From Ligula intestinalis (Eukaryota; Platyhelminthes; Cestoda; Diphyllobothriidea; Diphyllobothriidae), in NCBI GenBank assembly GCA_036362985.1, contig JAYGXS010000007.1:26044872-26108871 (forward strand): a DNA stretch of 64,000 nt, read 5' to 3'. The notes under the pieces are model-generated. The model did no database searches. It had not been told where the DNA came from and saw only the letters and a program-made list of their open reading frames with translations. A program made the translations under genes and the position numbers. Each line of letters begins with the position of its first letter. Positions within the stretch are counted from its first letter, which is position 1. This document shows positions 23,947 to 35,640 of this stretch, one piece after another.

Positions 23947-24059
23947 AGATAGATAGAGAGGAGGAGGAGGGGAGATAGATCCACCCTAGGGAGGTTTGGT
24001 GTAGCAGACCTTGGCCGCCGGGAGAGCGGGTACGAACGCGATTCGTAGACGCGTCTGCA

Positions 24060-25440
24060 ATATCATGCAATAGCGAAGTGGTTGGCAAAGAAACTAAAGG
24101 CCATACAGCATCAGCTGGCACCACATAGCTAAAAAGATACGTTCCCATTTATCGATGGCATCAAGGACATGAAATTAAACGGCATGATGATGATCTCCCT
24201 AGACGTCTCATCACTGATTACAAACGTTCCAGTAACAGAAACAGTCGACTATATCTCCGACTTCGTAGTGGCAAATCAAATAGACGTAGGAATACCATCA
24301 GACGTATTAAGGGAACTATAACTCAAATGCACATTAAATGTGCAATTCCTTTTTGACAACCAACTATACAGACAAATAGACGGCGTCGCTATGGGCTCGC
24401 CTCTCGGGCCTCTCTTGGCCAACATCTTCATGGGCAAACTGGAAAAATTTCAATTCAACAAGCAGATCCATGAGCTAAAACACTATGGCCGATATGTCGA
24501 TGATATCTTCGCCATCGCCCCAGCAGATACTGATGTAAATGCACTTCTACATACTGTTAATCAAGCACACCCCTCCATTAAATTTACCTTGGAGGTGGAG
24601 ACGGCAGGTTCGCTTCCTTTCTTGGATGTCCTCCTAAGTCGAAGACCTGACGGTAGCATCCAAAGGAGCGTTTACCGAAAGAAAACCTGGTCCGGACAGT
24701 ATACAAACTTTAACAGTTTTGTACCTATCCAACAGAAGCCTAACTTAGTCCGCTACTTAATGCAAAGAGCCAGAAAAATCTGCTCAGCTGACACTATTGA
24801 AATGGAGCTCCAGAAATCCCAGGACGTGCTTCGAGAGAACGGATATCCGGACAGATTCATCATAAAGAATATGATGGAGAAAGGAACAAAGCCCACAACG
24901 CCCACGGTGGAATAGAAGACGCTATTCCTCAAAGTTCCTTTTCAAGGGGATGCAGCAGGCGAACTCTTAAGCAGACGCCTCAAGCAAGCCGTAGCACAAA
25001 CCTTCCCAGCAGCGAAAATTCAGGTGTTATTTTCAACCAACCCGATACTGCACGGTGAGGGTAAGGATAAGCTGCCAACTCAGACCACTTCTATGTGTAT
25101 CTACTCATTTACTTGCTCCTGTAGAACTGGTTATATCGATCGCACGAGTAGGCGCTTATCTAAAAGAATACGGGAACACCTCCCGGCATGGCTAGCCAAA
25201 GGCGAAACCAAAAGCCTAAACAGTTCGATCCTCGCACACATGGTTGACACCGGACATAGTGTGGACACAAGCGAAGCCCTTACGGTATATTACGAGGTCC
25301 CACCAAACTACCCAAACTCCCCGAGTCAACGTCTGCTGGCAACAGCAGAAGCAACCGCAATCCGATTGAGGAAACCGGTTTTGTGTGCACAAAAGAATCT
25401 CGTGCAAGCCCCCAACTTGGCATGGCCAACGATTACCTAA
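24060..25440 (+). pseudogene. PLE family I: RT C-terminal half and GIY-YIG domain
   Basis: The frame resumes after the LINE. It shows SLDVSSLITNVP, the core motif GVAMGSPLGPLLANIFM, the catalytic YVDDIF, LPFLDVLLSRR and the GIY-YIG region IYSFTC...GYIDRTSRRLSKRIREH, ending AWPTIT. In-frame stops occur after LAPHS and LREL. A third (24913-24915, TAG) replaces the AAG of the 46-kb copy by one base change. The YIG motif is YID here and in the 46-kb copy, but YIG in the fragment at 25.9 kb. Confidence 0.9.
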
Positions 25441-25675
25441 CTGTCTGCACATTTCCGCGCTCTGATTGGACCCTGCATGTAAAGAAAGACGAACTTTCGA
25501 TTTCTAAATTTTAATCTCCTTTGTAACTTTTTGGCCTAATGAATGTGACTGAAAACGTTCGCTCGCCAAAATTGTTTTCTGAATTATCTAATGGGAATTT
25601 TCGCAACTTTAAAAATAAAAGAGGCAAACTTTAACCGTGGGGTTTAGGAAAGGTCCGATTTTGCTGAAAGGTGTC
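25441..25675 (+). repeat. PLE family I 3' tail
   Basis: This is the direct 3' tail of the element. It matches, in reverse complement, 19440-19690 and part of 45995-46110, and directly 46948-47105. The hammerhead motif position reads CTAATGA (G5 changed to A) and GAAAACG at 25535-25570, so the core is damaged. Confidence 0.7.
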
Positions 25676-25999
25676 TTCTCATCAGGCCAAACAGTTACAA
25701 AGGAACGTGCTTCGAGAGAATGGATATCCGGACAGATTCATCCTAAAGAATATGATGGAGAAAGGAACAAAGCCCACCACACCCACGGTGGAAAAGAATA
25801 CGCTATTCTTCAAAGTCCCCTTTCAAGGGGATGCAGCAAGCGAACTCTTAAGCAGACGCTTCAAGCAAGCGTAGCACAAACCCCAGCAGCGAAAATTCAG
25901 GTGTTATTTTCAACCAACCCGATACTGCCTGGTGTATCTTCTCATTTACTTGCTCCTCTGGAGCTGGTTATATCGGTCGCACGAGTAGGCGCTATTAAT
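25676..25999 (+). pseudogene. PLE family I: small 3' fragment
   Basis: It begins with a piece of inverted tail (TCATCAGGCCAAACAGTTAC) fused to coding sequence for VLRENGYPDRFILKNMM. The frame then shifts, keeping pieces of IQVLFSTNPIL and AGYIGRTSRR. The GIY-YIG motif has the canonical Gly here. It ends near 25999 in unrelated sequence. Confidence 0.75.
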
Positions 26000-26109
26000 T
26001 TTCAGTCTGCGCCTTATGATATTAGAAGAACACCTAGAAAGGTTTCGATTAAGTCCCCTCTGGAACCATAAAAAAGGCTTGTGCGGCAATTCGGGAGTAA
26101 TTCGCGCAT

Positions 26110-26480
26110 TGCTTTGTTTTTCAAGAAATGAGTAGCAGTAGATTCGGCCTGAGCAAAAATTCATGGCGTTTTGTTGACATAGAACGCAGTATTCAAACCT
26201 TGTTTGGCAGTATTTTGTTTTGCTACTACACTTTAAAGCAAAAGGCATCAGTACTCGCGAAACGGTGTCACGTTTCTGTGCCATGTCAAAACACTTCCAG
26301 TCAGAGGCTTACTTTGAGTGCATCGGCAAATTGACAGCCGAAAGGCTGCTGCATGGACAATGCGTACACTTCTTGCCAGGTAACACTCCAGATAGTTGCT
26401 AATGATAGAACTGTGCCTAGAAAAAACTGAGAGACGGATTACAAACGGTCCAGAAGTCATCAAAACTGATTAAAGGGTTT
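26110..26480 (+). pseudogene. Possible Tc1-like 5' remnant
   Basis: It shows weak similarity to the region preceding the transposase remnant at 56.46-56.62 kb. The best block is AAATTGACAGCCGAAAGGCTGC. The frame is not conserved. It directly precedes an R6 copy. Confidence 0.3.
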
Positions 26481-26895
26481 TCCAAAGAAGTAACCCATTA
26501 TAGAAAGTTTTTCATCAAAACAATATCAGGCTTCAGCTGCGGACCTGCTCAACCTGTGTTTTGCTATTTAGAGGGATTTCTAAATATGGCCCACATGGCT
26601 ATTTTCTTAGGAACGAATATCCAAAACTCATTTTTACGCTAAGTGCTTTTAATGGATATCCTATCTTTAAGGTTTGATATGAAGATCAAACAGAACCGAT
26701 TTTTATGAAATGAAGCTTGAAAACACAGAAAAAAGTCGAAAATTTGTCGGAATTTAAAGGTCAATCTGTAAGTAAGTACAATAAGGTAACGGCAATATGT
26801 TAAAAATATGTGGACTAAGGAACACTTCTTTTGATAAAAAAGTGGTCTGGTTATCCAATCAACTAACTAAAGGATTTTTTGTTCTAATTTATAGC
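26480..26895 (+). repeat. AT-rich dispersed repeat R6, copy 2
   Basis: It matches 14020-14445 in the same orientation. Shared words include TTTCTAAATATGGC, CCAAAACTCATTTTT and GGTAACGGCAATATG (the last also at 15955). It has no coding signal. Confidence 0.5.
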
Positions 26896-26934
26896 AAAAT
26901 TCAGCATTGCGCATGACTTCTCCGCCGTAATGTT

Positions 26935-27330
26935 CTAACCTTTGATGGCTCTGCCACCAAGACAGGCTTTCAGCGTCTTCACCAGAGAGACGTTGGCGAC
27001 GAAAAACGAAGTTACCACCCCATGGTCCTCTTGGGTGGCTATCCACCCCTGATTGCGGCTTCAGAACAACAACTCCCGAGGGTCACTCGCTGTACTCTGG
27101 CTCAACTACACAGTGGCTACTCTATGCTCCTTCGCCAGTGCCAACACCGACTCAACCCATCCACACCTGACCCGAATGTCAGCATCCGTCTGCCTGCAGT
27201 TTCCGGTCAGGCACCCACCTCAATCCCGCGGACCTTTGGATCAAGCCTGTTAAGGTCTCGGCTCTGCTCCATCTTCCAAATACTACCAGTTTGTAGTCCG
27301 GCGGGGACTCCTGATCCAATCGGAACTAGC
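26935..27330 (+). mobile_element. CR1/jockey-like LINE 3' end fragment
   Basis: It matches the reverse complement of 20725-20950, including TGGGTGGCTATCCACC, AGGCACCCACCTCA and GGACTCCTGATCCAA at the end. It carries about 150 extra bases (27063-27210) that are absent from the 20.7-kb copy, so one of the two has an indel. Confidence 0.75.
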
Positions 27331-28550
27331 GAACAGCGTACTGCTTCCGTGAAATCCAGTTAATCACGGAATGGTTTGTGTGCGACTGAAATGTTATTTC
27401 GCGACTACCTCTGACAGCCTGTTTGACTGTGCCGCTGTCGTTGTTAAGCCAAACCTTTTCGCGCATACAATACCTTGTGTTACGGCAGAAGAGTTGAACC
27501 CGTAACCATGTCTGCTCTTTCCCGACTGCGTTGACTATAGGAAAATACCTTAAATGCGAGCATTCAGAAGCCAAATCTATCTACATTATCTAGATTTTCT
27601 TGAGACTTGGACAGTTCCGTGACAGTACATGCACAAAGACCAGAACAAAATGGTCACATCAAACCTAGGGAAACCGAACTGATACGAGCACGCGACGAAC
27701 GCATCCCAAGGGAAGACAGAGAGATAAAGCACTCTCCGTCGAGTTGGCGAGGTGAAACGCCAGCCAACGTAAGAAGACTGAGACAGGCAACGAAGAAACC
27801 AAATACATCAACTGAAGGCCAACTAGCTCGGCCAGTCCCTTAAACCTTTGATCGCTTCGAAGTAGAGAGTTGATTAAGCTCTTCGAAACGTGAGCAACGG
27901 GGCAAAACTTCTCCAGTGACCAACTACAGCCCATCAGATTGCCCAGTCCAAATTTGACCAGACAGTTTCACATTGTGCCCTCATTCATTCGCATTTAAGT
28001 CAGGAATAACCAGGTCATTAATTTCGTCACATGAGAGATTCGCGTACGCTTAAAAGCATTTCCGCTTTGCCTTAGGAGTGAGAGCTGTGTAATGAAAAGA
28101 CAGACTATCACCGAGCGATAACCCAGCAGTTGTCTCTACCTAATGCATTGCAATGAGAAGAACTGCAATCACGTGGGGGAAACCAGACGGAAATTTCAGA
28201 CGCATCTACAAATTGGCCACTCGGAGGCTGCACTCACACCCGCAGGGGAGAAACTGTTAACCTTCAGGTGAGGATTTCCGCCTCGCCTGGAAGCTGGGAG
28301 CCGAGAGGCAGGGGGAGAATATCAATAAATAAGTGAGATCTTTTTGCCTACAAAGATAGGGAGAGGCCATGTCTGGCCTAGTTGCTGCCATCAACCAATG
28401 ACACGAGCATACCTGGCTGAGCAACCGAGATTGGAGTAATGTTGATGCAGTAGCGGACGGATGACATGTGGGTTGGGCTTGACTGTGAAGGCGGCTTGCC
28501 CGTTAAGTTAGCTGCTGGCTACCCGGCGCGTCCACGGGTGGCGGAACGAC
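27331..28550. other. No gene recognised
   Basis: Short ORFs without domains. I see no repeat family that is shared elsewhere in the window. Confidence 0.4.
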
Positions 28551-28552
28551 CT

Positions 28553-28870
28553 TCAGGGAAGGTAAGCTGTGAAATAAACAGACTCTCGGGTCTGGCGAAT
28601 AAGCAGTCGCGGACCAGCAGCGGCAGTGCTACCAGCGTGCGGCGGGCTGAGGTCTAGCAAGCCAAAAGCCTGACGACGGTTCTGTGACATGCCGAGCGTG
28701 AACCACCATGCAATAAGTTCGCTTGTCACCGCTGCCTTGTGGTTAGGCTATCGAGCCAAAGCGCCAGAGACAACCTCGAAAAAACAATCCGAGCGACTGT
28801 TTGGCATCCCTCCATATTCACAATTTTCAAGATACCTTATGAAAAACTATGTCCGATAACCTCACGAGCT
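28553..28870 (+). repeat. Dispersed repeat R9, copy 1
   Basis: It matches 44850-45215. Shared landmarks are AGGCTCTCGGGTCTG-like, GACGAGCGTGAACCGCCAT-like and TGCCTTGTGGTTAGG. It is immediately followed by the coding end of a LINE-like protein (28895-29094), so R9 may be part of the same retroelement. Confidence 0.5.
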
Positions 28871-28894
28871 TAGTGGAGCTGCCCTCGACTTGAA

Positions 28895-29094
28895 ACCGTT
28901 ACCTAATTTGAACCGTCGAAGAGGGGATCAACTCAAAACCTGGCTCGACTCAGTCCGTGAGGACAAAGAATTGGTTCTTGGACCCTCGGTCTGCAGCGCT
29001 GGCGAAGAGAATGGCTCGAACTGTCCAGGTCTGCGGCCACGGTCCGTCGCGCGTGGAGAAGCACCATACGGGACATAATTGAAGCCGGCTAGAT
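28895..29094 (+). pseudogene. Probable RTE-type LINE C-terminus, frameshifted
   Basis: One frame gives GDQLKTWLDSVREDKELVLG; after a +1 shift near 28990 the next gives LQRWRREWLELSRSAA and RSTIRDIIEAG ending in a stop. The arrangement resembles the C-terminal end of RTE-like LINE proteins, but the assignment rests on recall of the pattern. A tRNA-like fragment follows at about 29150. Confidence 0.45.
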
Positions 29095-29149
29095 CAGTCA
29101 TGATCGCAGCCGCAAGAAGTACGAGTGCAACGAGCCTGTGCCTGACGGT

Positions 29150-29255
29150 TAGAGCGTTGGGCTTTTAACCAACAGACGGCAAGCTCGTGGTGCAATACCT
29201 GCGATTGTATATGGCTGCTAGACGACCAGAAACGGCCGTTTCAGCCAGGCGGCGG
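29150..29255 (+). mobile_element. SINE family 2 fragment, degenerate ribozyme
   Basis: A tRNA-like half (GGTTAGAGCGTTGGGCTTTT) is followed by GACGACCAGAAACGGCCGTT. The latter matches the core-to-helix III part of the SINE2 hammerhead. Helix III is ACGG/CCGU here instead of AUGG/CCAU, a compensated pair change. The CTGATGA core is broken by an inserted base. Confidence 0.45.
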
Positions 29256-30989
29256 GCGGCTATTAATTACGTCACACCCTCCCAATGCTCGCTGCGTCAA
29301 CGGCATGTGTCTTCACAGGCGGCTGTTCCCAGTTGCTGGCCTGAAGACCACTTGACCGAAGTACAGTCACGCAAATACGTGCGCACACGCCCCCGCACAT
29401 ACACGCGCGTCCAAGTTAGCACGCCCACCTAGGGGCCACTTAACACGCCACCTCTTTGTCAAAGGCAGCCGGGGGCCTTTGCAGGCGACACCTTCTCGGA
29501 CAATAACAGAAAACTTGAACCTGCTCCGCAATCCCACTTAAGCAGCTGCCACCACTGTCTCATTCTATCTCAGGTCTGGCTGGACGCAGTCCACACTAAA
29601 CACTGCCACCTAAGACAGCAATAGGGAGTTTTGCACACAATAAATCATTCCTTCTGGTGACTTCTGCCTTTTACCTTTTAATCTGTGATTTCGAACTGTA
29701 CTGATCTAGGCACAAACACTACTCAGACCGCTAGGGCCGTTCCTACTTTCGTCATTAAATTTACTCTGCCTATATTATAAGTCGATGTGCGGCTGCTCTC
29801 GGGATGCTAAATTGAGCGCACAGGGACACGTGCAATACCTCAAATGGTAAGCATCCATCCACCAGTTCGCAGGTCTTCGTACGTGCCTTATAGCTAGATG
29901 CGGCAAAGAAAGGATGCGATGAAAGGTAAATAAAGACGAAAAAACGTGTTGAGGCCCACATTCTCGCAGGGGATGACAATATTTTTAGCTCCCCTCTCTC
30001 TCTCTCTCGCTCCCCACCAATGCTGTGAATCGTGGCGGTCTTGGGATCGACGTCACTATCACTGACTTAGTGCACCCAGCAACCCTGCATTTGCGATGAC
30101 TGTCCGTATCTCGCTCCTGGCCGAGCCACCCACATTGTCTGCCTCTCGGTCGGGTCGATGCCACACGCCCTATTTCTTTTGCATAGTGAGCCTGACGCCA
30201 CTGTGCAACTTTTCCTGAGTGGCTGAGGCAACAAAAAAGTGGACTGGCTTGCGTCTAATCCAGCGCGCGCGGACATAACAACTGGCTTGTTTACTGCGAG
30301 TTGCTCGTTTCTGCAGAGCCTTTGGTTAGCTTCTACCTTACAGTATACTGTCCAACTTGGGGGAACCTTCTGTAGTCGATGAGCACTCCTTCCCTCAGCT
30401 CTCCAGCCGACGTTCCATATTTCAGACAGAAATACCACCTGGACATGTGGACGAATAGCGCTTCAAGTGAAATATAAAACGGTCAAATTGTTGGGTTTTT
30501 ATCGTTCCAGTACTCAATATCTGGGATCGAAATGGCCGCAAGTAACGGCTCCAACGTGGATGGGGATCACTTGGTTGACGCCACCACAATCCGTCCGCCA
30601 GGACACAACAATTGGCACCTATCCGGAAATTCGGATGGCGGCATTATGCGACTTCTCCTTCAATAACCACCTTAGTACACATATCCTTGGAAATGTGACG
30701 AATAGTAGGACACCAACTTGCAATCGGCAACCCGGGGTGGGCGCTGGAGCAATGTTTAACACAACTATCCTATTTTTAACAACCACCGTCCACAGAATGG
30801 ATACTGCGCTCTTAGATCGTGAGGATCTCCCCTAATAACTACGTGCTCATGCACATCACTGAAGCCGAGCGGGCGGGTAGCGGTCGGGTCTGGGGTATCC
30901 TCACATTTCTGCCTTGATGCGTCACCTTGAACTCAGAACAAAGTTGACTGTCTGTTGCATCGACCACAACCACCGATATCAAGCCCAAA
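29256..30989. other. No gene recognised
   Basis: Short ORFs, a CT-rich run at 29993-30011, and no similarity to other parts of the window that I could find. Confidence 0.4.
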
Positions 30990-31180
30990 AGCCGTTACGT
31001 GATTGTAATCCTCTAGCTGCCTCTGGGAGAGCCAATCACAGGTGCTATGGACTCACTCTTGCATAACGTTTACGCTATCACGCCCACAGTACGCTAGCAG
31101 ACAGACACAAGCGCGTGGCCTGCCGCATATCGGAGCTTCTGACCACCACTGAGTTTCCGTATACAATAAACAACAGGTCA
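30990..31180 (+). repeat. Dispersed repeat R3, 5' part
   Basis: It matches 2340-2530 (CTGCCTCTGGGAGAGCCAATC and ACAATAAACAAC). It ends abruptly where other copies continue with CTCCTACTGGTCTTA. Confidence 0.5.
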
Positions 31181-31914
31181 GTTCGGGAATGTCATGGGGT
31201 GGAATACATCCAGGCAGACGGTAGTTGGGATTTCCGAGGGGGCAGGGAGGGGTGGGCGGTGGAGGATGGAAGAGAGACAGTTTTCCGACTATCGAAAACG
31301 CCAAGCAGCAATATCTCCCCCCGAGGCGGTAGCGCTTAAATTTACATAGGACAGCCGGCAGCAGCATTAAAATCCGCCTTTCCCGTCCGCTTTTTTGTGC
31401 CCTTAGGGGCAAGAGGTTGGACTTGCTGCCTGGGCAGGCATTCCAGCCTGTGACGGCAGCTCAGTCGACGCGAAACAGAACTTTTGCCCCCGGGCTGATG
31501 TGCCACACCGATAAGACCTGTCACAAAGTCACGTCAAAATGCAGGTAGTCCAGGCTTTTCAGTGTTATCCTGCCAGGTAGCAGCAGCAGAAGAACCCGCG
31601 CGAGTCAATAAGGGGAAAAATGGGTTCTACTATAGCGTGATTTCTACCATCACTGTTTTTTTAAATACAGTATGCTTGTTAAAATGTTTTTGATGTAAAG
31701 AGAGTGGTGCACAGCAAAAAATCGTCATCAGGATATGTTCCTCTTCCCCCCGAGATTGTTTCTTGGAAGGGTAAAACTTTCGCCGCGAATGGGCTAGGCC
31801 GGAGATATTCGCTAACATGAAGGTCTGCGGACAGAATGTGTACGGGCAGTAGGAAGGACTGTCAGTGGGATAGAATCGAATAGGTGAGCTCAAGGAAGCA
31901 ACCCAAAAGTGGAG
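31181..31914. other. No gene recognised
   Basis: G-rich low-complexity sequence near 31215-31270 and short ORFs without domains. Confidence 0.4.
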
Positions 31915-31941
31915 GATGCGATCGCTGGAACAGGAAGCTTA

Positions 31942-31988
31942 TTTACCTGACATTTCGGATTCTGTCGATAACTCTTCCTCAGAGATAA
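31942..31988 (-). ncRNA. Hammerhead-like motif in PLE family IV tail (left)
   Basis: Minus strand: helix I strand TTATCT, core CTGAGGA, a poor helix II, core GAAA, helix III with U-G next to the A-U pair (GAAATGTC), H17 = C, and helix I strand AGGTAA. Helix I has 6 pairs including one G-U. The weak helix II makes activity uncertain. Confidence 0.45.
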
Positions 31989-32520
31989 CCGTAGAATAGG
32001 GTGATACATGCACAGATTAAACAAAATGTAGTGGCCGCGCGATCGCAGGCGTACTACAATTATAAGCTCCCGTAACCACCACTAGGGGTCGTAATTAGCA
32101 CGGTGATCGCCTGGTTGTGCACTTTCGTGTCACTAATGCCCGCGATTTCACCGTCCGTGTTGGATGCAGGCATGATAATTACGCGGCGATTATGTTCGCT
32201 GTCGTTGGAGTTGATGCTGGACCTAGCCCTTCCCATGCGACTGATTCTCCTGCTCAGACAATGTCGCAGTAGGGAGTATGGACACGGCAAGTCGTTGCGC
32301 TTGTCGATGGACTGGGGGTCTGGGAACCATGATTCGAGCAGCTCGCGGCCCACTCGGTTGTCCCCTCTTGCGAGGATTTCGGCCTCGCTAAACTTAAAAA
32401 TATGGCAGGGTTCTGACGAGTGAGCTGCAACCTAGGAGCTAGGGTCTTTCCTCCCCAATGCTGCTGCATGCTCGGCTATTCGCGCCCGGAATAATCTCCC
32501 ACTATCACCCAATTCTACGG

Positions 32521-32565
32521 TTATTTCTGATGAAGGGCTCTCGACAGAATCCGAAACGTCAGGCG
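32521..32565 (+). ncRNA. Hammerhead-like motif in PLE family IV tail (right)
   Basis: Core CTGATGA (32527-32533), then a 20-base helix II region in which only part of GGGCTC/GAATCC pairs, then GAAACGTC (32553-32560). The last forms the 2-pair, loopless helix III and H17. Helix I is weak (AGG against TTT). The core is intact but the helices are eroded. Confidence 0.45.
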
Positions 32566-32609
32566 AACAAACTTCTTGTTCCAACGATTGCATCTTCGAC
32601 TTCTGGATT

Positions 32610-32735
32610 GCCGGTCTGTTTAGTCAGTAAAAAAGGAAAACGAATTCTTTCAATTTCACTCGTCCTCCGTCACACCCCCTTAGGTTTTGCCACTAGGATA
32701 AGGGGTAGGGTTAAGAGTAGGTGCGATCGCTGGAA
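32610..32735 (+). repeat. Short repeat R11, copy 1
   Basis: About 100 bases shared with 34055-34150: TTTCAATTTCACTCGTCCTC, TTTTGCCACTAGGAT and GGGTTAAGAGTAG words. It lies between the two PLE family IV units. Confidence 0.45.
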
Positions 32736-33280
32736 CAAGTTTAAATGCTTGACGTTTCGGATTCTGTCGAGGACTCTTCGGCAGAGGTAACCATAGAATA
32801 GGGTGAACTATGCATAGATTACGCAGTATTTATAGTTCGTAGCGGCCAGGCGAACAAGGGCGCAATATAATTATCACCTACCGTAACTGCCACAGTGATG
32901 GCTTGGCAATCCGCTGTAGGATCATTAATAGCCGCGACTTCTTCGTCTGTGTTGAATGCGGACCTGATAATTATGCGGTCTCCTGCTCAAACAATTTCGT
33001 TAGTTGGTGCACTAGTTGCTCGCGGCTTACGTGGTTGTTACCAATTGCGAGGATTTCAGTCTAGGCAAACTTTAAAAAAATTGTCGGGCCCCATCGAGTA
33101 AGCTACATCCTAAGAGTTAGCGTTCTTCATCCTCACCACCGTTGTGTGTTCGGTTATTCGCGTCCGGAGTAATCTACCGGCTTCTCAGACGAAGTTGCTA
33201 TGACCTCTGGTGAAGGACTCTCGACAGAATCCGAAGCGTCAGGCAAATACGCTTTTTGTTCCAGCGACCGCATCTTCTTC
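32736..33280 (-). mobile_element. PLE family IV, degenerate second copy
   Basis: The same inverted-tail layout as 31915-32600. A tail on the minus strand at 32736-32810 carries CTGCCGA in place of the core. A plus tail at 33190-33278 carries CTGGTGA and GAAGCGTC. The coding part between them has no open frame. Both ribozyme positions are broken. Confidence 0.6.
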
Positions 33281-35130
33281 TTCTCGTCTGTTTAGTCAGT
33301 AAGGAAGGAAAACCAATCCCTTCATGCATTGGAATCCGTCGTCCCGAGCAACTGCGCTGACTCATGCTGCCTTTCGTGCGCTGAGCTTCGCTCGCTGCGC
33401 GCTATTGCCCTTTTTCACGCTTGATGCCAACTCACCGCGCTTACGCTTGCAGGTAATTAATACTCCTGCCTCATTTGACTGGCGGCGGCCGATCGATTAT
33501 TCATTGCACAGTCTAAACTTGTCAAATCCCCACTTTCGTACCTGCACGGCTGGCTATCGTACACAGCGTCATTGTACAGCTTTTTGAGCAGTAAAGTTTT
33601 TCGAGTTCAATCAGTCTTCCCAGACTTGTTATTTGGGGATCCTTCTGGTGTCGAGACAGCAACTATCGCTCAATACATTATTGCGAGTTGAGCGGAAGAC
33701 TCCTCTGTAATTTAAACCTCAGCGAAATTTTCTGAGTTGGTTTATCTCTGGTGCCAGAGATTGCCGCTGGAAAAGGTGCCAAATCTCACTTGTGGTTCAC
33801 AAAATGCTGTAGTTGACTGGTCGAAAATAACTGCCGGATAGTCTGCTTCGAATTGAGGCTATCGCTAGGAGAGGAAATCTGAATGGAACATCGGGAAACC
33901 CAATACAAATCATTAAGTCCACAGTTGCAGGGCACCGTAATGTCCAGCGTGGCAGTCTTTTAAATGGGGATGCACTTGCCGCAGTAAAAAAAACAGACGA
34001 TATTCAGTACAGAATTATCGGAAGCACGGTTCAGGTGCATACTCTTGTCATATGAACAGGTTTACTTTAACAACCCTTCAATTTCATTCGTTCTCCTTCC
34101 CTTAAGTTTTACCACTAGGATTAGCGATGGAGTTAAGAGTAGATGGTTTGAGGTCGGAGGGGGTTTCGAGTTAGAGGTTAAGTCATCACTGGCATCAAAC
34201 TCAATCACTATATCTTCACTCACGGTCATCACCAGAGTCAAATTTGCCGATATATACTTCTTTCTTGCTCCTTTGATGTGACTGATCATCACGGACGCCG
34301 AAAATCCACCTGGCAGATCTAACCAATGGCCACCAGCTTACAACCTCTAACTTTCATTAATTTAAAATGCGCGATTGCGCTTTAACAACTAATTTGTGTA
34401 TTCAAACAAGCCCGTGACATAAAATTAAATTTTTAGCGGCAGTTTTCCCAAACCAGCTATATGTCAGTCTGTCAGTATCAGTCAGTATATTTGCAGTAAA
34501 TGACAGAAGCCCTTAAACCCCACCCCCAATTGAAACGGTACAGGGAATGCATAGGATGTAGTGAATATGCAACAATTGTTACAGGTCGCGCTTTGCTATG
34601 CAAATTGCATAAAAATATTTAGGAAACATGAACGGTTGACCAGGTGACGCGTTTGCGAAATAACAGCGTCAGTTTCATTCACCCCACATTCAAAACAACC
34701 CATCTCCCTAGTAGAAGAGTCGCTGCCTCCTGCTGTGTGAGTGGAGCCACTAATTCGGTCGTCATCTAAATTCACGTTTTGTTGACGAAAGTGCAAAGGC
34801 TGCTGAGCGCTGCATGCTATCTCACTTTCCCCTTTCCTTCGTTTCCCATAGCAACGGGGTGATTGGGGATAATCAACTGGTAATGAGACTAGGTATAGCG
34901 TCCGCCATAGCGTGCAGCTTACTTCTAGAGGGTACTTTGTACCGAAATCGGATTTGAGCGATGTAGGCGCGTGTTGCTTAGCATAAAAAGACGATTTCAC
35001 CCCGGGGTAAAAGCTTACAAACCGGAAAAGTGAAGGGAATAGACGAGATATACTGGACTTTGACAGTTAAAAAGCGACGAAAATTATGTGATCCGGCTGG
35101 GCAGCGTTCAAGCCAGGCATCCTTCACTAA
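33281..35130. other. Mostly unassigned; one short R11 copy at 34055-34150
   Basis: Apart from the R11 copy and AT-rich sequence (34330-34470), I see no gene, RNA or named mobile element. Confidence 0.4.
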
Positions 35131-35144
35131 ATCCACTCAACCAG

Positions 35145-35235
35145 GGAGAACTCTAGATCCTCAAACCTATGACAGGACGGCTTGAATGCAGCCACCGCTC
35201 TTACCAACTGAACTAGGGGGCCCCAATCGAAAAGG
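35145..35235 (-). repeat. tRNA-like sequence, degenerate
   Basis: The complement has TAGTTCAGTTGGTAAGAGCG (box A-like) and a damaged box B (GGTTTGAGGA). The acceptor ends do not pair well. It is a SINE head or tRNA pseudogene. Confidence 0.45.
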
Positions 35236-35458
35236 GTAAGGTTTAGCGGCGTGAACCATCAGCGTCAAACCCGCAAACCTTCATTTCATTGCGCTTTTTT
35301 CTGCTTCTGGGAAAGCCAATCACAGGTGCCAAAGATTGCTATTGGCTAAGCAGTTGAACAAGCGGCCAGTGACTCACTCTTACACAAAGTTTACGCATTC
35401 ACGCCGACAGCATACTAGCAGACAGAAAGACCAGCCAGGCGTCGGGGCTTCGAACCAC

Positions 35459-35640
35459 AGCAGACGCGTCTCCATCGCGTTCCCACCCGTCTTCACGGTG
35501 GCCAAGGTCTGCTACACCAAACCTCCCGACGGTGCATCTATCTCTCCTCTTCTCCATTTGTGTTTTTCATGACGGAGCAGCTCCTCCCGACCATGCTGCT
35601 TCGACTTCCCCTCCTCGCCGCCGGGATTGGGGTCAAGGAC
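35459..35640 (+). mobile_element. LINE 5' end fragment (first)
   Basis: It starts CAGACGCGTCTCC and matches the 5' UTR of the minus-strand LINE (23870-24045, reversed), including GGTCTGCTACACCAAACCTC. The coding start is present but the NPGP motif has been lost. Confidence 0.75.

Larger units (their letters stand above)
20720..24045 (-). mobile_element. CR1/jockey-like LINE inserted in the PLE
   Basis: This is a nearly full-length but broken LINE on the minus strand. From its 5' end (24045) it has: a 5' UTR shared with 35459-35640 and 36785-36985; an N-terminal frame (23946-23545) with a 2A-like GIEANPGP and a PHD-type zinc finger (CGSCNGWCHLRC); an APE endonuclease with FNANG, QETK, GDFNAHHD and SDHLPI motifs (about 23610-22690); and RT (22658-20944) with SKAVGPDG, YRPIALLSS and the catalytic YADD. 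Stops and frameshifts separate the blocks. The left end carries a CA-type simple tail (TGTGTGTG in plus). Confidence 0.88.
31915..32600 (-). mobile_element. PLE family IV: GIY-YIG fragment between inverted tails
   Basis: The minus frame 32060-32353 encodes GRELLESWFPDPQSIDKR and LPCPYSLLR, the end of a PLE-type GIY-YIG domain. A tail lies at 31915-32040 (minus) and its inverted copy at 32500-32600 (plus). Both contain TCGACAGAATCCGAAA in their own direction. The upstream GIY-YIG part is out of frame. A degenerate second unit follows at 32720-33275. Confidence 0.7.
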
